DNA of 64,000 nt from assembly GCA_032095175.1 (NCBI GenBank), contig DAMCZI010000017.1, positions 36,216 to 100,215 on the forward strand. Direction: 5' to 3'. The position numbers and the translations under genes were made by a program. The notes under the pieces were generated by a model. The model ran no database searches. It was not told where the DNA came from and saw only the letters and a list, made by a program, of their open reading frames with translations. Source of the DNA: DAMCZI01 sp032095175. GTDB taxonomy: Bacteria > Bacillota > Clostridia > Clostridiales > Caloramatoraceae. Below, piece by piece: positions 17,569-25,101 of the stretch. Every line of letters starts with the position of its first letter. Positions within the stretch are counted from its first letter, which is position 1.

Positions 17569-18249
17569 CTATATAGTTTCAAATATATAGCCTACACCTC
17601 TAAGAGTAACTATTAAATCTCTGTACTCCCCAAGGCTGTTTCTTAACATTTTAATATGGGTATCAACGGTTCTGTCATCTCCATAAAAATCAAAACCCCA
17701 AACATCCTTTAATAGTTTATCTCGGGTAAGTGCAATGTTACGATTTTTAACAAGGTAGAACATCAAATCATATTCTTTTGGTGTCATTTCTATCTTCTCG
17801 CCATCTATATATACACGGCGTGCTGTGAGGTCTACCTCGAGTCCTTTAAAATTAAAACATTCATTTTCCTGATTCTTTACATTCCTGTCTTTATTCCTGG
17901 TTAATATAACATTAAGCCTAGCTATAACTTCTCTTGGAGAAAATGGCTTAACAACATAGTCATCAATCCCAAGCTCAAAGCCAAAAAGCTTGTCATATTC
18001 TTCGCCACGAGCTGAGAGCATAAGTACAGGAATGCTTTTATACTTACGAATTTCCTTGCAAGCAGAAAAGCCATCGAGCTTTGGCATCATTATATCCATT
18101 ATAATAACGTCAAAATCCTGCTCCTTACATATGTTAACGGCCTCCATGCCATTGCAGGCCTCAAAAACCTCATAGCCTTCAAATTCGCAGTATTCTCGAA
18201 GCCCCTCGCGAATTTTATCCTCATCATCAACAATTAATACTTTAAACAT
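17569..18249 (-). CDS. Response regulator, OmpR/PhoB family
   Basis: 226 residues. Receiver domain with acidic pocket VDDED (near 8-10), phosphoacceptor Asp in IIMDIMMPKLDG (near 52) and Lys in VVKPFSP; C-terminal winged helix (about 125-226) with the TRDKLLKDVWGFDF and RTVDTHIKMLR segments. DNA-binding activator paired with the kinase. Likely targets include the ABC exporter operon downstream (inference from position). ATG after AGGAGGATTT. Confidence 0.93.
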   Translation of the reverse strand: MFKVLIVDDEDKIREGLREYCEFEGYEVFEACNGMEAVNICKEQDFDVIIMDIMMPKLDGFSACKEIRKYKSIPVLMLSARGEEYDKLFGFELGIDDYVVKPFSPREVIARLNVILTRNKDRNVKNQENECFNFKGLEVDLTARRVYIDGEKIEMTPKEYDLMFYLVKNRNIALTRDKLLKDVWGFDFYGDDRTVDTHIKMLRNSLGEYRDLIVTLRGVGYIFETI

Positions 18250-18334
18250 ATTAAATCCTCCTATAGGATTTTATCTATATAAATCGCAATAAAGATTTTG
18301 AATAATTTATATTGGGATTTATGAATCAAGGAAA

Positions 18335-18398
18335 ATGATTTCACATAAATATTTAGGGTTGAGTAATGTAGAATAATTTATGCGAAACATATAATACG
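18335..18398 (+). promoter_or_regulatory. Second copy of the repeated promoter-like element, without a gene after it
   Basis: Matches 9035-9094 along its length, including TGTAGAAT 17 bases before TATAAT (18390-18395) and the CGAAACATATAA end shared with the start of the window. On its strand no gene follows before the prophage. The rest of 18250-18616 holds only the recombinase terminator and presumably attL. Confidence 0.5.
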
Positions 18399-18540
18399 AT
18401 TATATATTACAACATATATGTGTCAAGAGTGTGATAATTTTAGAAAAAGTAGATAAAAGTTATAGAAGACTAAAAAAGACTGTTTAAGAATTAGTGAAAA
18501 TATCTGTGCACCTTTTGTTCACTTTATTGATTTTTAGGTA

Positions 18541-18572
18541 TTAAAAAAGCTTTCGAGAAAATCTCGAAAGCT
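18541..18572 (-). terminator. Terminator of the recombinase gene
   Basis: AGCTTTCGAGA and TCTCGAAAGCT form an 11-bp stem with a 3-base loop; on the minus strand TTTTTAA follows. It lies about 45 bases beyond the recombinase stop. Confidence 0.8.
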
Positions 18573-18616
18573 ATTGGTGCCGAAGGCACGACACATAGGT
18601 TGTCCACACTATTACA

Positions 18617-20083
18617 TTATAATGGAATGGAATCGAATTTTAGATTGATTTCAATATCATCCTCATAAATCATAACAGATTCAACATAGTTATCAATAAA
18701 TTGTTTTACTTCTGATAAATTTCTATCTAGAACATGTTTACGTTGCTCCTGTAGCTTTTTATCAATTTGATCTGGAGTAATGGTTTGTGATTCAAGTTTT
18801 ATTTTTGTTATTTCATAGTCATATTTTAACCTTTTAGATTCTTCATCTAATTCAGTAAGTTTTTGTTTAAAGATAGGTTGGTCATAACCTTTGGTGATTG
18901 CACTTATTATATTGTTTTGCTCAAAGGTTATTTCATTAAACCTTGCTTTAATGATTTCAAGCTTCTTATTCTCATTATGCTTTTTATTCTTCATGTACTC
19001 ATTTAATTTAACGCTCAAAGAGTGGAGAGCTTTCTTAGAAAAAATATTTTCTATGAGTTTTTCAAACACCTTTTCTTCAATAAAGGATTTATCAATCTCT
19101 TTATTATCACATCTGCCATTACACCTGTATTTTACATATAACTGGCCAGAACCATTATGTTTCCTGTTACCACAATATACTTTACCGCAGTTACCACAAT
19201 AGATGAGACCACTTAAGAGATATACTTCTTTTGCTCTTGTAGTTCGCTTTTTTAAATTCATTTTTTCTTGAACTCGGATAAATAAATCTGTATCAACTAT
19301 CTGAGGGATTCCCCCTGTTATTCTTATTATTTCATCTTCAGGTTTCCGGGAACGATTATTCCTTTTACCATCAATGCTCCTGCTTTTCCTTTTATTAAAT
19401 GTATATATGCCAGCATATTTTTCATTACGTAATATTTCATGGAGGGAAGTTTTGGTAAATTTTTTATTAAACCTTGAAGTTACACTGAGTTTATCTAGTT
19501 CGTTAATAATATCCTCATATTTTGTTCCGTCTGCATACCTTTTGAATATAAAATTAACATATTGTGCCTCCTGATCATTTATCATATATAATTTAGTCAC
19601 CGGATCAACAGAGTACCCAAAAGGAGCATATCCACCATTAAATCTACATTTGTATGCATTTTCCTTAAGGCCTTTCATTGTTTCCTGAGCTAGGTTAAGA
19701 GAGTAGTATTCTGCAAAACTTTCAAGTATACCTTCCATGAGCTGACCTTCTGGAGTACCATCTATAGGTTGGCCAGAGAATACAACTCTTATATTACATT
19801 TCCTTAAGGTATATTTATTAATTGCTGATTCAATTCTGTTTCGTGCGAATCTATCAACTTTGTGGCATATAACAATATCGAAAAGTCCAAGCTTGGCATC
19901 GTTAATCATTTGCTGGAATGCAGCTCTATCATCCGTTTTCCCAGATACTGCTTCATCTATATAATCTTTAATTATTTCTATATCATGCCTTTGTGAATAG
20001 TTGTGATTTTCTCTTATCTGAGCTTCAATACTTTCCTCACGCTGCATATCAGAACTATATCTGTTGTATGTTACACCCCTCAT
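18617..20083 (-). CDS. int: Large serine recombinase (prophage integrase)
   Basis: 488 residues. Resolvase catalytic domain (1-150) with YNRYSSDMQ, Ser10 the expected nucleophile, and the KVDRFARNR arginine segment near 73; Recombinase domain (about 160-270); zinc ribbon with CGNCGKVYCG and a later Cys pair (about 305-340); coiled-coil region (about 360-450). It integrates and, with a directionality factor, excises the prophage. The start at 20083 has AAAGGAGGATC; an upstream extension has none. Its 3' end faces the host, as is usual next to attL. Confidence 0.93.
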   Translation of the reverse strand: MRGVTYNRYSSDMQREESIEAQIRENHNYSQRHDIEIIKDYIDEAVSGKTDDRAAFQQMINDAKLGLFDIVICHKVDRFARNRIESAINKYTLRKCNIRVVFSGQPIDGTPEGQLMEGILESFAEYYSLNLAQETMKGLKENAYKCRFNGGYAPFGYSVDPVTKLYMINDQEAQYVNFIFKRYADGTKYEDIINELDKLSVTSRFNKKFTKTSLHEILRNEKYAGIYTFNKRKSRSIDGKRNNRSRKPEDEIIRITGGIPQIVDTDLFIRVQEKMNLKKRTTRAKEVYLLSGLIYCGNCGKVYCGNRKHNGSGQLYVKYRCNGRCDNKEIDKSFIEEKVFEKLIENIFSKKALHSLSVKLNEYMKNKKHNENKKLEIIKARFNEITFEQNNIISAITKGYDQPIFKQKLTELDEESKRLKYDYEITKIKLESQTITPDQIDKKLQEQRKHVLDRNLSEVKQFIDNYVESVMIYEDDIEINLKFDSIPL

Positions 20084-20223
20084 TAGGATCCTCCTTTGTT
20101 TCAAAAAAATAAAAAACCCAGATGCATAAAGCACTGGGTTTCGTGGAACCTCTTTATTGAATCTCAAAAGGATTTCTTGGGTTTCTGTTTATATATTATC
20201 AAACATATGTTTGGATGTCAATA

Positions 20224-21153
20224 TTATTTTCTTTTCCAAATTGGTACAATAATTGTTATAGCAAGGCCAGCTATTCCAATTAATAAATTGACGGTATTAC
20301 TAATACTACTTACTGTACCGGCAAAATATAAAAAAAGTAGAAAAATAGAAACTGTACATGTTAAAAAAACTTTGTTTTTTAAAAATTTTAAAATTACATC
20401 CCAATAAGATTTTATTGGAGTATGTTTTGTATTAATAATAATATGTTTATGGTGCTTTAGTACATTTATCATGTCTATTAATTCTTTAAAGAGCTTATCA
20501 TTTTTATCAATAAATGATTTTATTTCATCATCATTAAGACATTGTTTATCAGTTGCTTCAAAATAATTTGTTGAGTCATATATTTTTATTAGTAAAGAAA
20601 TAAAGTTGGATAATCTACATGTCTCATTATTATTGGAAAAGCTTATAGACTTATCACTAATTATATCTATAATATCTTTTAAAAGGTTAATGTTTTTATT
20701 ATCATAATCAAATATAAATGAACTTTGCATATTTGCGAGAATTCTATAGAATTCTCTTGTAATTTTATTTTTGCAATGGCGTGATTTTAATACCATAAAT
20801 TTTTTTGAAAGAAAATTAGCATTATTGAATTTATCAATTTGCATATTAAGATAGTATAGTAAAATGAAAATTCTATCATTTTTGCTATTCTTTGATAATG
20901 GATCGAACTTATCTAAAATAAGTATAAAAAAGAAAAAAATTATTTCAGTCAAAATACCGAAAGTGTAGTATACGCCCCAATTTTTAGATTTTATAAAGTA
21001 GCCATATAAACCATATAACATAATTAGAAGACTAATACACATAAGTATCATGGAGAAAAAGTAAAAAATAATTTGTCTAGTTATATATTTATTAAATTTG
21101 TTAATGAGTGGCTCACCGCCAAGTTTATTTAAATAGTAATTAGTATCAAACAT
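20224..21153 (-). CDS. Prophage membrane protein of unknown function
   Basis: 309 residues, Asn/Lys/Phe-rich, not recognised. Two hydrophobic segments near 30-52 and 62-82 and two near 257-275 and 283-303 bracket a 170-residue cytoplasmic helical part. Position between integrase and immunity genes, and expression on the lysogen strand, fit a lysogenic conversion or superinfection-exclusion protein (inference). ATG after GAGGTGAATT. Confidence 0.6.
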   Translation of the reverse strand: MFDTNYYLNKLGGEPLINKFNKYITRQIIFYFFSMILMCISLLIMLYGLYGYFIKSKNWGVYYTFGILTEIIFFFFILILDKFDPLSKNSKNDRIFILLYYLNMQIDKFNNANFLSKKFMVLKSRHCKNKITREFYRILANMQSSFIFDYDNKNINLLKDIIDIISDKSISFSNNNETCRLSNFISLLIKIYDSTNYFEATDKQCLNDDEIKSFIDKNDKLFKELIDMINVLKHHKHIIINTKHTPIKSYWDVILKFLKNKVFLTCTVSIFLLFLYFAGTVSSISNTVNLLIGIAGLAITIIVPIWKRK

Positions 21154-21297
21154 AATTCACCTCATTTGTTAATTTGGGTTGGTGCTCGGAGGCTCTCAAA
21201 CCGGTCGCATATTTTGACAAGTTTCAACATAATACATTAAAGTAAAGGTTTACCTTTGAAGGTCATAACAATAGCCCAACGCAATATTGGGCTTGTC

Positions 21298-21711
21298 CTA
21301 TGACTGTCTTAGTTTTACAATCTCAGTTGGTATATTAGTTGCTCTGGATATTTGCTCATATGTAAAATTCTCATATATTGTTATGTCGGGAATAAGTAGA
21401 TGTGCTGCGAAGGTATTTGCTTCAATTTCTATTTTATTTGTAAGAAATAGAGTATAGTTCTTTATAAATCTGCAATTTGTGTAAGGATGCATAATAGCAT
21501 GTCCTAGTTCGTGTGAGCATACGACTGTAAGCTCGTCAGGGAAATCAGAGTTAAGGAAAATAAACTTGTTACGTTTTATAAGCTCATAGCATCCTTTTAT
21601 TTTCCCTAAAGGCCTTTTTACAATGTTTATACCCAGGTAGTCAGCAAGGTCATAAGGATTATTAGTGTTATATTTTTTAATTAACTTAACAGCTTCATCT
21701 TTGGGGTTCAA
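21298..21711 (-). CDS. ImmA/IrrE-type metallopeptidase
   Basis: 137 residues with the zinc-peptidase motif HELGHAIMH (near 67), of the DUF955 family. By analogy with ImmA of ICEBs1 it may cleave the neighbouring repressor after DNA damage and induce the prophage. Start is TTG at 21711 with GGGAGGCG before it. It lies downstream of the repressor gene on the same strand, the usual ImmR-ImmA order. Confidence 0.87.
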   Translation of the reverse strand: MNPKDEAVKLIKKYNTNNPYDLADYLGINIVKRPLGKIKGCYELIKRNKFIFLNSDFPDELTVVCSHELGHAIMHPYTNCRFIKNYTLFLTNKIEIEANTFAAHLLIPDITIYENFTYEQISRATNIPTEIVKLRQS

Positions 21712-21757
21712 AGAATCGCCTCCCTATTAATTACGACCAGAAAACCCATGTATAAAA

Positions 21758-22204
21758 TTATTTATCATCCTTCCTATATTTTTTAGGGGTATACTTTTTC
21801 TTGTTTATCTTCTTTGCTAATATAAGTGCATCTCTTAAAGCATTTTTAAAGAGCTCCACGTCTGTCTCGTCTATATCTTCACCATTGTAGGCGGCAAAAC
21901 CTTGACCAGGGTTATGCTCCATGTCTTCCATCATTTTATTAAGGTCTTTTTCTATTGACTTCATATCGTGTACTGTAATTTCAGAAATAGTATCAGGTGA
22001 ATCAGATAATCCCAACAAATAATCTAGTGAAACACTAAAATATTTGGCTATCTTAGCATAATCCTCAGCTGTTTTAGGCTGACGTTTACCAGATTCGTAC
22101 ATGGACATTGTTGATTCACTATATCCAAGTTTTTCGCCAAGTTCTTTTAAAGTAAGATTATTTTTTATTCTTAATTGTTTTATTCTATCCTTAAATGTAT
22201 TCAC
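21758..22204 (-). CDS. CI-like repressor, XRE family HTH
   Basis: 148 residues. Helix-turn-helix at about 5-60 (RIKNNLTLKELGEKLGYSES with recognition helix ESTMSMYESGKRQP); C-terminal acidic linker and a basic end (KKINKKKYTPKKYRK). No LexA/S24 self-cleavage domain, so proteolysis by the ImmA-like protein is plausible. The start is GTG at 22204, 7 bases from GGAGGGG; an ATG five codons upstream overlaps the ribosome site. It presumably binds the 15-bp operators upstream. Confidence 0.88.
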   Translation of the reverse strand: MNTFKDRIKQLRIKNNLTLKELGEKLGYSESTMSMYESGKRQPKTAEDYAKIAKYFSVSLDYLLGLSDSPDTISEITVHDMKSIEKDLNKMMEDMEHNPGQGFAAYNGEDIDETDVELFKNALRDALILAKKINKKKYTPKKYRKDDK

Positions 22205-22229
22205 AATGTACCCCTCCATATCTTAGATA

Positions 22230-22258
22230 ATTATACTTTACTCTTAGTAAACTTTCAA
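22230..22258 (-). promoter_or_regulatory. Repressor promoter (PRM-like)
   Basis: Minus-strand TTGAAA (22253-22258) and TATAAT (22230-22235), 17 bases apart. The palindromic operator 22237-22251 fills the spacer, so the repressor should control its own gene. Confidence 0.72.
22237..22251. promoter_or_regulatory. Operator 1, TTTACTCTTAGTAAA
   Basis: Fifteen-base palindrome with perfect 6-base arms, inside the repressor promoter spacer. Confidence 0.72.
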
Positions 22259-22291
22259 CTTTACACATTATATGCAGGAGATCATAAAAAC

Positions 22292-22306
22292 TTTACACTT
22301 AGTAAA
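22292..22306. promoter_or_regulatory. Operator 2, TTTACACTTAGTAAA
   Basis: Same 15-base site as operator 1 with one arm base changed; centred between the two promoters. Confidence 0.72.
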
Positions 22307-22334
22307 AATATTTTTAAAATATTGAATAAAACAC

Positions 22335-22349
22335 TTGACTATGTGTAAA
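22335..22349. promoter_or_regulatory. Operator 3, overlapping the -35 of the early promoter
   Basis: TTGACTATGTGTAAA; its reverse complement TTTACACATAGTCAA matches the site. The TTGACT half is also the -35 box, so binding would block early transcription. Confidence 0.68.
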
Positions 22350-22363
22350 GATAATAGTAGAAT
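22335..22363 (+). promoter_or_regulatory. Early lytic promoter (PR-like)
   Basis: TTGACT (22335-22340) and TAGAAT (22358-22363) with a 17-base spacer, reading into the Cro-like gene and the early operon. Confidence 0.75.
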
Positions 22364-22366
22364 AAA

Positions 22367-22381
22367 ATTACACAAAGTAAA
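22367..22381. promoter_or_regulatory. Operator 4, near the early transcription start
   Basis: ATTACACAAAGTAAA, a less perfect copy of the same site directly after the -10 box. Confidence 0.6.
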
Positions 22382-22402
22382 GTGACGAGGAGGTGAGTTG
22401 GC

Positions 22403-22633
22403 ATGGGTAGAGTTAAATTTAAGAATCTTAAGGACGTAAGAAATAGTTTAAACCTCACACAGCTTGATGTTGCTAAGTCCTCAGGTATTACAGAGGCACA
22501 CTATAATCTTATTGAAAACGGAAACAGAAAACCATCACTAGATGTAGCATATAAAATTGCAAATGCTCTTAAAATATCTATGGATGATTTTTTTATACTA
22601 TTAAACTTTACTAAGTGTGAAGAAGTATCATAA
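22403..22633 (+). CDS. Cro-like XRE-family regulator
   Basis: 76-residue single HTH domain (RNSLNLTQLDVAKSSGITEA, recognition helix AHYNLIENGNRKPS), divergent from the repressor and first gene of the early operon. ATG after GAGGAGGTGAG. Its last codons (22606-22620) contain a further operator-like site, TTTACTAAGTGTGAA. Confidence 0.87.
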   Translation: MGRVKFKNLKDVRNSLNLTQLDVAKSSGITEAHYNLIENGNRKPSLDVAYKIANALKISMDDFFILLNFTKCEEVS

Positions 22634-22724
22634 CTAGTATGTGTGTTTTACAGAAATTTAATAAAAAGAAAATATGGGTTTCGTGGAAAAGGGTGAGATG
22701 GGGCAATAAATGGAGGTATAGAAG

Positions 22725-22865
22725 ATGTTTGAGAATATGAATGATTTCCGTTGCCCTAGATGTAACAAGTTATTATTCAGATACAAATTAAAAGGATCTC
22801 TTGAAGTTCAAGTAAAGTGTACCAGATGCAATACAATAGCAGTTTTAAAGGAGGAAAAATCGTGA
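22725..22865 (+). CDS. Com-like zinc finger protein
   Basis: 46 residues with a four-cysteine finger: CPRC near 10-13 and CTRC near 32-35. This matches the short Com-type (phage Mu mom translational activator) zinc-ribbon family; whether it regulates translation here is unknown. ATG after GGAGGTATAGAAG. The stop TGA overlaps the GTG start of the next gene. Confidence 0.72.
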   Translation: MFENMNDFRCPRCNKLLFRYKLKGSLEVQVKCTRCNTIAVLKEEKS

Positions 22866-23005
22866 AGATAATAATTTCACGGGATGGAGGACAAGAAAAA
22901 AGAAGAGAGAACACAGGCGCAACATTTAAAGAAGAACCAGCTATTAAGTTTCTAGCAAGTCTCTTTGAAGATGAATTTATAGAAGGGAAGGGGGCAAAGG
23001 ATTGA
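22862..23005 (+). CDS. Hypothetical protein, 47 residues
   Basis: Starts at GTG with AAAGGAGGAAAAATC before it (the ribosome site lies inside the Com-like gene). Charged, soluble: VKIIISRDGGQEKRRENTGA start, then an acidic helix ending FIEGKGAKD. Family unknown. Confidence 0.55.
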   Translation: MKIIISRDGGQEKRRENTGATFKEEPAIKFLASLFEDEFIEGKGAKD

Positions 23006-23160
23006 TTAAGTCAGTGATAACAACCTGGGGTGGATGCCATAAAACAGAAGAAATGCTAATACCGATTTGTATTGGAGAGGAGAGAGGGGGTTACTGTAAC
23101 ACTAGAAGGCATGACAGAATGCTTCCAGTAGGTCATAGGCTTAGAGGATATGAAGAATAG
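23002..23160 (+). CDS. Hypothetical protein, 52 residues
   Basis: Frame from a TTG that overlaps the preceding stop (TTGA). Contains GGCHK, ICIGEERGGYC and several basic residues; possibly a small zinc protein. The ribosome site GAAGGGAAGGGGG is purine-rich, but the start is uncertain. Confidence 0.4.
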   Translation: MIKSVITTWGGCHKTEEMLIPICIGEERGGYCNTRRHDRMLPVGHRLRGYEE

Positions 23161-23171
23161 GGGGGATAGAG

Positions 23172-23309
23172 ATGGATAAGAGTTTAGAACAGCGTGTTGA
23201 GGAACTTGAAAAAAAAGTGGCTGAACTTGAAGAGCGAATTCAAGCACAGCCATTGAAAGATATCATCGAAGCATTTGAAACGTTAAAAAAAATTACTTTA
23301 AAAAGCTGA
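23172..23309 (+). CDS. Short coiled-coil protein, 45 residues
   Basis: MDKSLEQRVEELEKKVAELE begins a clear heptad repeat over residues 3-24, then a helix IIEAFETLKKITL. GGGGGGATAGAG precedes the ATG. Similar small coiled-coil proteins are common in Firmicute phages; role unknown. Confidence 0.55.
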   Translation: MDKSLEQRVEELEKKVAELEERIQAQPLKDIIEAFETLKKITLKS

Positions 23310-23313
23310 AGCA

Positions 23314-23487
23314 TTAAGTAGTTTTTTCATTGTTTTTAGAAATCATAGCTGCACACAAATTTACTATTGTTACTAACATTCCTTCAAGTAAATCATTTGA
23401 GCTATTGTCTTTAGAATCTTTATGGTTTTCTTGGAGCATTTTGTCAACAAGTTCATAGCCGTACCTTTGTAATTCTTCTCTGGACAT
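23314..23487 (-). CDS. Antisense small protein, 57 residues
   Basis: Lies on the minus strand inside the plus-strand early operon. ATG with a strong GGGAGGTG site about 9 bases upstream. MSREELQRYGYELVDKMLQE start, then a short linker and a mildly hydrophobic helix (LLEGMLVTIVNLCAAMI). Convergent to the coiled-coil gene, 4 bases apart. Unrecognised. Confidence 0.55.
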   Translation of the reverse strand: MSREELQRYGYELVDKMLQENHKDSKDNSSNDLLEGMLVTIVNLCAAMISKNNEKTT

Positions 23488-23557
23488 AAACATTCACCTC
23501 CCTTCCAACAAAATATTAACACTAATGGAAGAGAGAGACAAGTAAAGGAGGGATAAC

Positions 23558-23764
23558 ATGGATCATGCAATAGAAAGCCTTCAGAGTTTTATTGATGCAG
23601 TATTTGATTATGATTTCCTACCAGAGTGGAAGAGTGGTGATTATAAGAAATATTCTGACTGCCCAAGTTATGCGGAGCTGAAAGCTCTGGTTGACGCAAG
23701 TAATATCATGCGTAAATACATAGGATGGCAGCCATTAAGGATTAAAGATATGGCTGAACATTAA
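23558..23764 (+). CDS. Hypothetical phage protein, 68 residues
   Basis: Acidic, aromatic-rich protein (FIDAVFDYDFLPEWKSGDY). ATG after AAGGAGGGATAAC. No family recognised. Confidence 0.6.
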   Translation: MDHAIESLQSFIDAVFDYDFLPEWKSGDYKKYSDCPSYAELKALVDASNIMRKYIGWQPLRIKDMAEH

Positions 23765-23786
23765 TAAAGATACGGAGGGATAAAAA

Positions 23787-23966
23787 GTGTCCTATATAGG
23801 CATCTGTTGTGTGTGCTTTAAGCCAATTAAAGAAGATGAAGCTATACAGTTGAGAGAAGATGGACCTAGTTTCCATAAGGAATGTGTTGAACAGCATCCG
23901 GATAACCACTATGTAAGACTAGAGAAAAATAAAAGCGGAGGGGAAAGAAGTGGAAAACAAATCTGA
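23787..23966 (+). CDS. Small zinc-finger-like protein, 59 residues
   Basis: GTG start 7 bases after GGAGGG. CCVC near residues 8-11 and HKEC near 30-33 form a C-x2-C...H-x2-C treble-clef-like pattern (IGICCVCFKPIKEDEAIQL). The end overlaps the next gene by 17 bases, so both frames are read. Confidence 0.55.
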   Translation: MSYIGICCVCFKPIKEDEAIQLREDGPSFHKECVEQHPDNHYVRLEKNKSGGERSGKQI

Positions 23967-25101
23967 TGTTATTAAAAACAAAAGTATTGCAACTTTAGGT
24001 GATGGGGAAGTTTTCATAAAAAGAACATCCACAGGGGCAATAAAATCGGTAAAGGCTAGAATAGCATTAAAAGAAAAGGAAGGACTTCTGGCAGTTATAA
24101 AAGGTAAAGCCATGATTACAGCTGCAGGATACAATGTAATGAATAAAATTGCCGGGGTAAGCATTGTAACACCTGATAAATTAACACTTCCTGATGGACA
24201 GATAGCAGTTAATCCATTTCCTATCATAGATAAGGAATCCGGCACTATAGATAAAGTTTGGGTAAAGAAAATAGGAATAGGATTTTCACCTATAGGAAAT
24301 TTGGTTATGACAAGTTCAACCTTACTCTATGACATTAGGATGTATTTCATTCAGGATCTTAGCAATAAGGTTCAAAACAATAAGAGTGCAGGCCGTATGT
24401 GTATGGAGCAAACGCTTACAGAAGAAGAAAAAAAGAAGGGAATGTTTCTCCCAATCCAAGGCAAAATGGGTATTTGGGTGGATCTTGAGAATAAAGATGT
24501 CTTGAAGTGCTTGGAAACATACATACAAAATAAGCTGTTTGCAGAAAGAAAAGCTCAGACGATAGCAGAGAGGAATGTACTAAAGAAGCATCCGGCACTT
24601 TCACAGATTTATGTTGAAACTCAAGGATCTGAATATAATCATGTAGGTGCCGTAATAGTAGTAGGATACACACATGACTTAACCAGAGAAGATTTACAAA
24701 ACCTAGCCAATATGGCTGAAAAAGGCGAGGATTTAACAGATTACAAAGGTATAAAGGTTGATGTTATAGGTGCTAATGACATAGATGAAGTTGGGGAAGA
24801 AGATTTATATACAGCGAGGGATGAAGAGGAAATACCTCTAGATCCTCAACCAACCACTCAATCTCAAACAAAGCTGAGCGATGAAGAAAAACCTCAACCA
24901 AGTAAAGCTGAAAATGCAGAGAGAGCGAACGCATTAAAAGCAGAACTAGAAGGTGCTAAAGGAATTTTAGGTGAAGAGGAGTTCAATAAAATAATCAAGG
25001 ATAACTTTAGAAAGCCTTTAGAAGAATTAACTCCTGGTCAGCTTGAAATGGCAAAATCCTTAGTAAATTCAAAAATAGATATGGGTGGTGAACAGATGTG
25101 A
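23950..25101 (+). CDS. Possible phage ssDNA-binding or annealing protein
   Basis: 383 residues, no family identified with certainty. The first 290 residues are mixed alpha/beta, then an acidic, proline/glutamine-rich linker (EEEIPLDPQPTTQSQ), then a helical C-terminus with FRKPLEELTPGQLEMA. That tail pattern (short helix, ELT-x2-Q) is seen at the end of many phage annealing proteins, and the next two genes encode an SMC-like ATPase and a helicase; hence the suggestion, by inference. GTG start; its stop overlaps the GTG of the ATPase gene. Confidence 0.5.
   Translation: MENKSDVIKNKSIATLGDGEVFIKRTSTGAIKSVKARIALKEKEGLLAVIKGKAMITAAGYNVMNKIAGVSIVTPDKLTLPDGQIAVNPFPIIDKESGTIDKVWVKKIGIGFSPIGNLVMTSSTLLYDIRMYFIQDLSNKVQNNKSAGRMCMEQTLTEEEKKKGMFLPIQGKMGIWVDLENKDVLKCLETYIQNKLFAERKAQTIAERNVLKKHPALSQIYVETQGSEYNHVGAVIVVGYTHDLTREDLQNLANMAEKGEDLTDYKGIKVDVIGANDIDEVGEEDLYTARDEEEIPLDPQPTTQSQTKLSDEEKPQPSKAENAERANALKAELEGAKGILGEEEFNKIIKDNFRKPLEELTPGQLEMAKSLVNSKIDMGGEQM

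Noticed and set aside
18250..18616. A defined attL core
   Set aside because: The site is probably here, but the right end of the prophage is not in the window, so no direct repeat can be compared.
20084..20167. N-terminal extension of the recombinase
   Set aside because: The resolvase motif begins right after the ATG at 20083, where a strong ribosome site is found; the extra 28 residues match nothing.
22201..22402. CRISPR-like or satellite repeat in the switch region
   Set aside because: The repeated 15-mers are palindromes placed at promoters and differ in spacing and orientation, which fits operators and not an array.
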